From NCBI GenBank assembly GCA_009733575.1, contig ML769508.1:62001-126000 (forward strand): DNA of 64,000 nucleotides, given 5' to 3'. This DNA is from Gymnopus androsaceus JB14 (taxonomy: Eukaryota; Basidiomycota; Agaricomycetes; Agaricales; Omphalotaceae). Below the pieces are notes generated by a model. The model did no database searches and was not told where the DNA came from. It worked only from the letters and a program-made list of their open reading frames with translations. Each line of letters begins with the position of its first letter. Position 1 is the stretch's first letter. Positions 54,733 through 64,000 of the stretch are shown piece after piece. Position numbers and translations under genes: made by a program.

Positions 54733-57700
54733 CCGTAAATAAACAATAGACGCTCTACTTTGTTGACCGAAAGAATGACTTCTCAAGTCTCACATCAACA
54801 TCTAGCAGAATCTAGCGATCAATTTTTTCCTTTACAAAATGTCCACAAGAAAAATGGAAACTGGCCACAGGTGAGGCTGATTCTTATTCTGCTGCATTCA
54901 TAAAATTCATTCAGATACAATATATTTTGGCTCACGTAGCTCAACTTAGATCTCGCTTCATAACGAGCAAAAACCTCTCACACTCTGGGTCATCCTTCCC
55001 AGATTAAGACGAAGCTGATTTAAAATCACTCGATGATACACACCCGGTTGATAATTCAGCGGTAGCTTGCCTAGCTCCTGTCGTGTCTAAATGTCGCCCT
55101 CGTCTCAGCCAGAGCTTCCAGACCTCTATGAAGCTGGTGTCGTACAGCTACAAGCAGGTCTTGATGCGGGTCGGTTTTCCAGCGTCGATCTCGTATCTGT
55201 GCGTGTGAGATTATGATTATCGGAATTGACAAACTGACCCTTCGAGGCACAGGCTTATCTTGGTCGAATCGAGGAAGTAAACCTCAAAGGTGCAGAATTG
55301 AGAGCAGTCTTAGAGGTTAGCCCGGGTGCATTGGAAGTAGCGGCGCAGTTGGATGAAGAGAGACGAGCTAATGGGAAGAGGAGCATGTTGCATGGTATAC
55401 CTGTGCTGCTAAAGGTAAGCGGAACACCAGGACCTGTATATGGTTTTTTTTCTAACACGTTTTTGAACGTAGGATAATATAGGAACCATACACTCCGAAG
55501 GCAAGACATTGTCAGCTCACTGAAGATGTCTTGATTGACTATCTACATAGGCCTAAACACCACCGCAGGTTCTCATGCCTTACTTGGCGCAGTAGTACCA
55601 GACGATGCAGGTATAGTAAAACGTCTTCGGCAGGCAGGAGCCATCATTCTCGGTGAGTTTTCACTTTGTGATTTCCCGGATACTCTCCTCACCTCAACTC
55701 TGATTTCAGGAAAAGCAAACATGTCCGAGATTGCTTATTTTCGTGGCAAGATTCCCAGTGGCTGGTCCGGCCGTGGTGGACAATGCAAAAGTGCATACCA
55801 TCCAAACGGTTCACCTAGTGGATCTTCCTCTGGTTCTGGTGTCGCTGCATCCGTGGGTCTGGCTACAGTGACTATCGGTACTGAGACGGATGGAAGCATC
55901 GTTTCGCCAGCTTCGAACAACAATGTTGTTGGGATAAAGCCGACTGTTGGGCTTACGAGTCGCGCGAGAGGTTGGTCTGCTACCGTAGCTCGTTTGTTGG
56001 TTTCCGCTAATATTCTTCCTGCACTAGTTCTTCCCATTACGCAGCTGCTCAAGATACCGTCGGTCCAATGACCCGTTCAGTTGAAGACGCTGCTATCGTA
56101 CTTTCCATTATAGCAGGTGAAGATCCCAACGATGGACGTACACTTTCTCAACCTCGCCCCGTCCCCGACTACACCAAAGCTCTCGATATCAACGCTCTGC
56201 AAGGAAAACGTATCGGCGTCCCTCGCTCAAGCCTACCTTCTGGCGACCGCGCTCTTCCTCGATCCTTATGCTCCGTTTTCGATGAGTCCCTCCAAATCCT
56301 CGAAAGCCTTGGTGCCACAATTGTCGACCCAGCAAACCTCCCTTCCGCAGAGGAAATCCACAAGTTGCACAATACAGTTTTATACACGGATTTTAAAATT
56401 GAGCTCCAGGAATACCTCGCTGGTGTGACAGACGTACCAAGTGGTGTCCGCACCCTAGCGGATTTGATCCAGTTCAATATCGATAATCTCGAGCTGGAAC
56501 TTCCGGAAGGTTATTCTGATCAAAGCAGGTTGATTGAGAGCGAGGCTACGAATGGGAGGGATGAGGCTTATGGGAAGGCTCTGGCGAAGAATATGGAATT
56601 AGGTGCGACGAGGGGGATTGACAAGGTGTTGAAGGACTTCGAACTTGATGCGTTGGTGTTGCCTGCTCCGCGCACTAGTACTCTTGCTGCGCTTGCTGGA
56701 TATCCGATCGTTACTGGTATGTTATCGTTAACTGTACGATGTAATACTGATGCAGGCTTTCGCCTCTATAGTTCCTCTAGGCTTCCTTCCAGACGACGAA
56801 CCGATCACCTACGACCATGGCAATGCCAATGTCGCATTTCCTGCTCCAGGGATGCCTTTCGGGATATCTTTTATGGGGTCAGCATTCGATGAATACGCGC
56901 TGATTGGTATGGCGTATGCTTTTGAGCAAAAGACGAAGGTGCGACTGAGTCGTAGGGCTATTGAGGAGGCGGTGCCCAAGACGCAGTTGAAGCAGGTCGT
57001 TGGCTGAGAAATGTTATCGATATACGGTATACGCTCTCGGATGAGCTTGAAATCAATTCAGATGTTTATCTTGCTATAGTGAGCTTCTCCCGGAAACATT
57101 CCTGCGCTCGACCCAATGCACACGATCCTATCTATGGGCTGCTTCACGCCTTCTCAGCGCCGATATCGGTGCCTTTTTGGAATTTCTCGATGGTAGAAAT
57201 GTGATTTATTTACTGATAGACGCCACGAAACCGTATGCGCGTACCCAGTGATAGACCGCGAGAACGCACGGCCGCACCTTAGATTCTACTTTTACCCACC
57301 CCATGATGACAGATCTGAACGGAATCGCATCTACCTGGCTCGCTCAACTCTCTGACTCTCTCAAACAGAAAGATGCTGCAAGCTCGGTGTCGCTCTTCCA
57401 TCCCCATGGTTGGCTTCGAGATCTTTTGGTATTCAGCTGGAATCTACGCACTTTGAGCGGGCGGGAGCAGATATTGGAATATCTCTCCGCCAACATTGAC
57501 TCGACAACCATCACAGAGCTCAAAGTCAGTTCAGACGAGTATTTCAAACCCTCGCCAGGAGAAGTATCTGGAAGTGTGTCCTCTGGCTTCACGTTCTCAA
57601 CGCCGATAGCAAATGGCAAGGGTATGTTTACGCTGATCCCAGTTGATTCGGATTCAGGATCGGAACCTGGGGCTTGGAAGGCTTTCACTGTGCTCATGTC

Positions 57701-57770
57701 GCTGGATAGCCTGAAGGAGCACGAACCTGATCGGTGCTGATCCAGGCGTATATCACGGTAGTTCCTTGTG
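54733..57770. repeat. Tandem duplication, unit 2
   Basis: Parallel to 51393-54403 and continuing into a full-length monooxygenase. The pair of units therefore records a direct duplication of about 3 kb whose right end lies inside the monooxygenase. Confidence 0.8.
55091..57007 (+). CDS. Amidase (amidase signature family), copy 2
   Basis: The start at 55091 (MSPSSQPELPDLYEAGVVQL) is followed by exons AYLGRIEEVNLKGAELRAVL, HGIPVLLKDNIGT with the catalytic Lys, LNTTAGSHALLGAVVPDDAG, KANMSEIAYFRGK, SGWSGRGGQCKSAYHPNGSP with SGSSSGSGVAA, and TIGTETDGSIVSPASNNNVV, so the Ser-cisSer-Lys set is complete. The later part includes PMTRSVEDAAIVLSIIAGED and ends LKQVVG at 57007. The family hydrolyses amides; the substrate is unknown. 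One intron uses GC-AG (AAG before GCAAGA near 55502). A 2-bp insertion near 56041 would break the frame unless splicing uses the nearby TTACGCAG acceptor, which restores it with a five-residue deletion. Probably functional, with that reservation. Confidence 0.65.
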
Positions 57771-59441
57771 CTGGACGGAGGTGCGACAAGAGAGAAGGCG
57801 AAAGATTGAGGAGAATCCGCATGTATTGATAGGTGAGCTCTTCATTTGCGTATCGTATTTAACCTGTCACTCATGCAATTATTGCAGTTGGTGCTGGGCA
57901 GAATGGTCTTCAGGTTGCCGCTCGTTTTCAGCAGATGGACATCTCGACTCTGGTCATTGAAAAAAACGAGCGCATCGGAGACCAGTGGCGCCGGAGATAT
58001 CCTTCCTTGACTCTTCATACCACCAAGCAACACCATACAAGTATGTTAACTTCCTCCTTAATTATCACAGGATAACGGATTTCCCTTATATTCAGTGCTA
58101 TACCAACCATATCCTGAGACCTGGCCCCGCTTTACTCCTCGAGATAAGGTCGCGGACTGGTTGGAGCAATACGCTGTCTCCCAGGATATTGTCGTATGGA
58201 CAAAGGCCCAACCACTTCCCATTCCTTCTTATGATTATGAAGCAAAGAAATGGACAGTTTCCATTGATAAAGATGGTGAAATTGTGACTATCTGTCCTAA
58301 ACACATCGTTTTGGCCACAGGTACTCTTGGTGAACCATACACACCCGTCGTCGAGGGTCAGGATCTTTTCAAAGGAGAGCTACTTCATTCGGAGCTTTAC
58401 TCGGGAGGGTCTCAATTTTCTGGAAAACGTGTTGTCATTGTAGGTACCGGGAATAGTGGTGCAGACATCGCGTTGGATCTCCATGTACGACTCGGAGCAC
58501 AATCAGTTACATTGTTACAGCGCTCTTCAACTTGCGTCCAATCAACCAAAACAGTCTGTGAGGGGCTCGATCATATCTGGGGGCCAAGTGTACCTACTGA
58601 AGTTGCTGATTATCGGAGTGCCGCCACGCCGTTCAAATTAGTGAAACAGATACTTGTGGGGCAAAAAGAAAGTAATTGGGCAAAAGACAAGGATATTATT
58701 GAGGGATTGGCAAAAGCAGGATTGAATGTGAACCTTGGTCCTGAGGGAGCTGGTATTCTTCCTTTGGTTATTGAACGAGGCGGGGGTAAGTCAATTTACA
58801 AAAAATATAAAGCTTTTCGGCTGTTCTAATTATCTAAACTACAGGATACTGTAAGCTGAAAATTGTTTCCCAGTTTGATAAGTATAATAATATCATCATG
58901 CAGGGATGGATGTGGGATGTGCGGAGTATGTTGTGGCCGGCAAGATTAAAGTAAAATCGGGAGTCGAGATACAGAAGTTTTCAGAAAACGCTGTCTTCCT
59001 CAATGATGGTTCTATGCTTGAAGCTGACGTTGTTATCTTTGCGTGCGTTTCTCGATATAAACTCTGCCAGTTTCTTAAATCTTAGATTTCCTAACCATAG
59101 GACGGGCTTCCTTCATATTCGTGGCGTAATGAAGAAATTATTTGGGGATGAAGTTGATAAGACGGGTCCTGTTTATGGTGTTGATGAAGAAGGGGAAATT
59201 CAAGGAGCGTACAGACCAACCGGTCATCCAGGAGTAAGTGGTTTTTCTCATAAATTGCCAGTGTCTAATTTTACGTCGTCGGAAGCTCTGGTATGCACCA
59301 GGAGATTTTCAAGCATCACGGTTCGGTTCAAGGTTTCTGGTGAGTGCTCTTGTGCGGTCTCTTTCTGTTCATATATTCATGTAACGTTGCTGTAGGCAAT
59401 TCAACTGCAGGCTCTCGAGCTAGGTTTCATGAAGCTGTAAT
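57306..59441 (+). CDS. Flavin-containing monooxygenase with NTF2-like N-terminus; one apparent frameshift
   Basis: The N-terminal part (MTDLNGIASTWLAQLSDSLK to FTLIPVDSDSGSE) resembles an NTF2-like domain. The main part has the FAD motif VGAGQNGLQVAARFQ, the FMO fingerprint FKGELLHSELYSG, the NADPH motif VGTGNSGADIALDLH and the C-terminal VVIFATGF. The last exons read LWYAPGDFQASRFGSR and AIQLQALELGFMKL, with the stop at 59441. YUCCA-like and related fungal enzymes share this order. The substrate is unknown, but pairing with an amidase suggests a small catabolic or biosynthetic pair. At about 57725 one extra C (CACGAACCTGATC against CACGAACTGATC in copy 1) shifts the frame before the FAD motif, so the gene may be dead unless this is an error. 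Confidence 0.65.
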
Positions 59442-60832
59442 CGTATATAATACGAAATAGGAACCTGCGGAAGACATGTCAGTGCTCCATTATATATTGC
59501 TAAAATAAAATTCATACGGTGGTAGAATTTACCGTGATAATGCCTCTGGTGCACGATCAGTTGGACTGCAGCTTCTAAGTAATGACTGACGTTTAGCTTT
59601 AGGGTGCATATCTCCTGTAATTCGTATTCGTGTATCGGCCTACTAGGTAGTACAAGATAGATGAAGTCGCATATACACAAGAAATCAAAAAGGACAAATA
59701 CTATAGGGTGTAGGTTAATTGGTCACTTAAGGCCATTTCGGCTATTTCTTAATACGAGGAGGACCTCGTACTGAAATAGTATCTTATATGATGGCGATGT
59801 GTCTTGCGAACATTTTGAGCCTTTGATGATGGTTGTATAACCATTTTTGGTTGAACTATATGTGATTTCCGGCAGGGAGTCCAAATTTGCAAAATACAGG
59901 TAACTCGGCCACTCGGTTTAGGTAGGGGGACTGAGGATCATTCAGGGTGATTTCTGTGGCTCATACGAAAGGTAGTATTGGGAAACGTTGGTAGAACACG
60001 CTTCAGTCGAATTATACTGCCGATTTAAGTTCCGGATCGGCAGCACAGCCACCAAATAAGGAAATCCCGAAATTACCCGACTTCTTCCCACTGATCAATT
60101 GATGCCGTCGCTCACGGCGACTCCCCTGGCGCCCAACTGTTTTCAGAGCACGCCATGAAGGTACGCAACAACTTATGATTCGTTAAAGAGCACCCACATA
60201 AGTATTGCGAACTATATTCTACGAATGGCCGAGTAGTGGGGCTGGCCGAGTAGTGTTGCCGCGGCTTGAGAAAAAACCGGCTCGTAGCCGGCTACGAGCT
60301 GGTTTTTGAGCCGAGCCGAGCTGAAGCCGAAAATAGTCGCGTGGGCCAGCTTCACAGCTCAAGCGCCGGCTGACACAGCTCGTAAGCCGGTTTGGCGCCG
60401 GCTTCAGGGTTTTTCTTTTGCTCTTCCTTTCGTCGATACTCTCGACAAAATTCGACAAAATCTGATACACTTCTTTGACTGGCCCCTTCTTGTGCTCGAA
60501 ACTGGAGAGTTTATGCCCATGCCATTGTCCTCTACGCCACCCAATCCCAACCAGGATGCGAAAGTTGTATTGTTTCTGAAGGGACCCATACCCATACCAA
60601 TCCAATCTCCGCAAAGAGACTTTTATCGCTACTGAAGGTCTTCCAACCAGCGGTCCCATTCCGAACGAGGTGAATGTGAAGTATTACAGGCAGCGTACGG
60701 AGAGCGCTGGCCTTCTTGTTACTGAGGGGGTTTTGATTACACGGCAGGGTACTAGATTTTACGTTTTCTTTCAACTTCCTTTCTTCTTCTTGCTCCTACA
60801 CCAGACAAGAGCTACGTTCCTCCTTTTTTTCC
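59442..60832. other. Intergenic with GC-rich hairpin
   Basis: No gene recognised. A hairpin with 17-bp arms (60272-60288 and 60291-60307, one mismatch) and several further GCCGGC/AGCTCG inverted segments to 60415 suggest a remnant of a repeat element, but I find no terminal repeat pair. Confidence 0.5.
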
Positions 60833-62790
60833 GTAGATGTCGATGTCAAGATTGATGCTTTAACCAAGATTCAGGCAGGTGTGTATATTGCTTGAAATAA
60901 AGCAAGGGACTTGGAACTGAACGACCTTTTCCAGATCAACGACCCTGATGCCCTCATCAATGATCTCAAAGCCTGTTTGCGAACTTCAAACCAGCATCTT
61001 ACCACAGCAACCTTGTCTGCACTACCAACGATTCTCCCTCTACTCATCTTACGACCTCTGAATGCACCACCATCAGTGAAATGGGCAATCATCGGTCCAC
61101 TCTTCGACCTCTTCCTCTTCGCCATCTTCCATTGTCGATGCGTTTGCTCTCCGCCAATTGCTCAATGCTTCCTTCCGACTGGCGGTATATTTGAGAGGCT
61201 CGGTGATAGAGAAAAGGCTCAGACCAAGGCACGCAAAACTTTAGTGATTCTAGGTGGATTGGTGTTTCGGGCTCCAGGCTCAACCATCACTAGCATGTCT
61301 ACCGGTTCACGTGGTGCTAAAGGCCCTGAAACTCCTCTGGCCATTTTCAAACGCTTTTTGAGGGAAAATGGGTTGGCTAGCAAGGTGTGGAAGGCTAGGG
61401 AACAGGTACACTCTCGATGTGATTTCGCTCGTCCGTGCTCTAATATCACTATAGTGCATTCTTACCTTGGTGCAAATTCGCAAACAGCATCATATGTTTC
61501 CATTACGCCCCTACCTTCCGCACTTGGTTGATTCTTTAGAAGACACCGACGCCCATGTATGCGATTGTGCTCGTCAATCCATCATCGAAACTATTTTCCG
61601 GACCCTCCGTGACCGACGCCGCGACGCACTGATCTAAAGAAGGAAATGACTAAAAAGGGCATACGCAAAACCGTCGTAGACGGCGTTTTGTCAAAACTGC
61701 TTAGTGGTGGGAATGGAGTGGATAGTAGCCCACAGAGTCCAACGGGTTCTGAAAATGGGGACGCAAAGTCTGCTGGTTATGTTCCCCTGAGTTTGGCGTT
61801 GCAAGGTTGCAAGGCGTTGGGTCCAGTGGCGGTACCTCGAGCAATCACTGGGATTCCTAGGCCTCCAAGTCGAGCAGCAGCGGCAGCGGAGCTCTCTGGC
61901 CCCCCGACACCCACCACTGAAGCGTCTACTGTGGCAGAGATACGTCCTGTTTATGTCAGTGTTCCAGTCTTCTTACCAGTGTGATGTTATCTGACGTTTA
62001 TGTGTAGATTGCTTCTGTTCGTGATCTTGAAAATGAGTTTCCAGGCATGGAGAAAGCCTTTGAAGTGAGCTATATTATTATGTTCTTGGCTATTTCATGC
62101 AAACATATTTAGCAGGGCAAAGAGACCGAAACATAACTGGTCGGCAAGAGAACAGTCTGTCTTGTGAGTACGCGGAATGTTGAAAGGGGATGTTCACCAG
62201 AGATATCTCGAATCCTTCATAGCGTGTCTCAAACAAGGCTTTATCCAATGGTCTTTCAAAATGGTGCGTCCGCAGCTGAAGCTCATCTTGCTTGTACTTA
62301 TAACCAACCTAGTTGGCCAGTCTATGTACGACAGTGTGTCTAAACACATGTGCACTGTATCACGAAACTCTGTGTCGAACTCGGAACGTCCATGGATCCG
62401 TTTTGCGAAGACCCTTTTAACGAATCTTCTCAAAATGGCCGGGTTCACAAAAAAGCTTGCCGCCGACTGGTCACAAGCTTCCGTAGGCTCGCTTATAACT
62501 TACACCTCTGGAAACCCGCGTATCTTCCTTCCCCTTCTTTCGCACTTGTTGTAGAACAGAGTGGCCCCACGCACCTGGAATTTGGAACAACAGCAGGTCA
62601 CTCTGGTCCATGGCGCACATGGGTATATCATCCACGAATTCCTCGACTCCACATCGAACAAGCGCACCGACTCTTGGGCGGGTCCATTGCCAACCGAGCC
62701 CGGTTTGGTCTTCAGGCTCTTAGAGCGAGTAGCGATCAAGCTCCGTCCGTGTGGAGGAGGCAATGATATAGGGTGAGCTTCCCTTTCCTT
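60833..62790 (+). pseudogene. CLASP / Stu1-like microtubule-associated protein, decayed
   Basis: Pieces in order match the CLASP family: VDVDVKIDALTKIQAG, DDALINDLKACLRTSNQHLT-like sequence (INDPDALINDLKACLRTSNQ), ATLSALPTILPLLI, IFERLGDREKAQTKARKTLV, GAKGPETPLAIFKRFLRENG, EMTKKGIRKTVVDGVLSKLL, then LLTNLLKMAGFTKKLAADWS and YTSGNPRIFLPLLSHLL. CLASPs bind microtubule plus ends and are single-copy essential genes in fungi. Here the frame changes near 61500, near 61630 and near 62390, and a TAA lies in the family frame near 62345, so it cannot make the protein. A functional copy must lie elsewhere. Confidence 0.6.
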
Positions 62791-64000
62791 CTTCACCGCG
62801 GACCGCCGGACACACAATATTCAACTAACTTTCCGAATTCCGTCCTCCATTTATACCCCACTAGAAGAAACTATTGATTCTCATCTCCGAGGTCAGCAAG
62901 CTAGATATTGCATTCATTGATCTGCTGTGGTACATGCCGGCATTTGACGAGGTTTTCGCGCAACGGTGCATGACACTGTTGCTGTTCAGGGTTAGCTTTC
63001 TCAGTATTATTTGTATGCCTTGGTCGCTGACTGTATATCTGCTCATCCTTCGTTGAAGACAAAGTCGGTGACCATGCTCTTACACAGACATCTAACAACT
63101 ATGCTACTGTTATTGATCACTTGAACGATGAGAACAAGACGAGGATCAGGTGCTACCGTTGGTATTGTTGCTGGAGGTGGACGTATTTTGGGCATACCAC
63201 AAACACAAGGACAAGCGTTACAAGTATGTATCTTTTTTTATTCGGCGCTTTGAGTATGATGTTAACGTTGTAGTGTTGCAATGAACCGTAACCATCAACA
63301 CTCCACTATGCTGTTCCTGGACAGAAAGTTGGTCTTATTGCTGCTCGCCGGGTATGTTATTCCTGCTTTTTTTTTTAGTATTGTATCGGTTCCTTACTTT
63401 TCTGCCTTGCATAGACTGGTCTGCTTCATGGTACCATCAAAGTCAAGGAGGTGGTCAAGGTTATGCAAATCGTTTGTATTCAAAGAGGGTTCGTCTTACG
63501 ATGCGAGTATTTTACAAGTGTAAAAACTAGTCAACATCCAATGCTACTAGATCTGGAATATCCTTCCGCGCGTACTACCATTACCGATCAGATGAATCAA
63601 AATGAGTGAATCCTCTAAAATACTTACCTTCCATTCATCGAATGACAGAGTGAGGCGTCTGAAATTTGCAGCATTGTCACAGACAATCATTCGGAGTAGT
63701 TCCTTGACTTCCTGGCTCGGAGCGATGTTCAAGGGCTATATGAATGGTAAGCACTTGTTCTTTATTGCAAAGTCATTGCTCACTGCCACATTAAAGCTGT
63801 CCGTGTCATGCGCAAATGGAAGCAGCTCAAAAATTTCAAGGTTTTCGAGAGCAACGCTTGTTAGGTTGATACTAGGAGTGCTCTGGCATTAAAATGTCTG
63901 TAAATACAAACCCCCAAAAGTCAAAGCTCGATGTTAAAACTGACCATTCTGTGTGTATTTGCTATAGGGACAACGTGGTTGAAAGGAAAGAAGTAATTTC
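62791..64000. other. Right end, decayed or unrecognised coding remains
   Basis: Short frames such as VGIVAGGGRILGIPQTQGQ (plus, near 63165-63220) and a minus-strand stretch NIAPSQEVKELLRMIVCDNA (63730-63670) read like protein, but no family is recognised and no intact gene can be built. Possibly the tail of the same decayed region. Confidence 0.3.

Noticed and set aside
1..64000. tRNA genes, rRNA, CRISPR arrays, long terminal repeats
   Set aside because: Looked for and not seen; no cloverleaf with internal box sequences, no regular repeat-spacer array, and no long direct terminal repeat pair.

Overview
The window reads as nuclear DNA of a mushroom-forming basidiomycete (Agaricomycetes). Genes are cut by many short introns of about 45-70 bp, and several families are typical of that group: F-box proteins, a NACHT NLR with a short N-terminal amyloid-like motif, a KDM3-like JmjC protein, secreted GMC oxidoreductase, and families I match tentatively to DUF6697 and DUF7330. 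All functional names come from reading translations, not from searches. Exon borders are approximate unless a splice site is quoted.

Left part (1-16.4 kb): a relic of an acireductone-dioxygenase-like (ARD-like) gene, a frameshifted F-box/jacalin-like pseudogene, a DUF6697-like pseudogene split by a 1.55 kb hAT-type element, an apparently functional GMC oxidoreductase, a second DUF6697-like copy from a roughly 1.9 kb segmental duplication, and an F-box/LRR-type gene.

Middle part (16.4-40.6 kb): a dispersed cluster of ARD-like cupin genes. Counting the relics at 1-395, 18.2 kb and 38.9 kb, I see nine copies: four that look intact on the minus strand or plus strand flank (16966-17774, 20211-21049, 23888-24705, 26675-27497), one intact plus-strand copy (39365-40149), two broken copies and further relics. 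All have lost the residues that bind the metal in true acireductone dioxygenase, and four share an unusual GC-AG intron. Between them lie a DUF7330-like gene, small hypothetical genes, a type B carboxylesterase, an F-box gene, and a JmjC protein whose metal ligands are substituted. Miniature inverted-repeat elements have inserted in or beside the ARD-like copies.

Right part (40.6-64 kb): a HeLo/MLKL-like helical-domain protein with a C-terminal N/G/V-rich amyloid-like stretch lies near a NACHT NLR with its own N-terminal amyloid-like motif. An MDR oxidoreductase lies between them. This is the arrangement expected of a fungal amyloid-triggered cell-death pair, although the NLR carries an apparent frameshift. 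Then come a membrane protein, an AT-hook coiled-coil protein, a 3 kb tandem duplication of an amidase plus flavin monooxygenase pair in which both copies show damage, and a decayed CLASP/Stu1-like pseudogene. I saw no tRNA, rRNA or CRISPR array.
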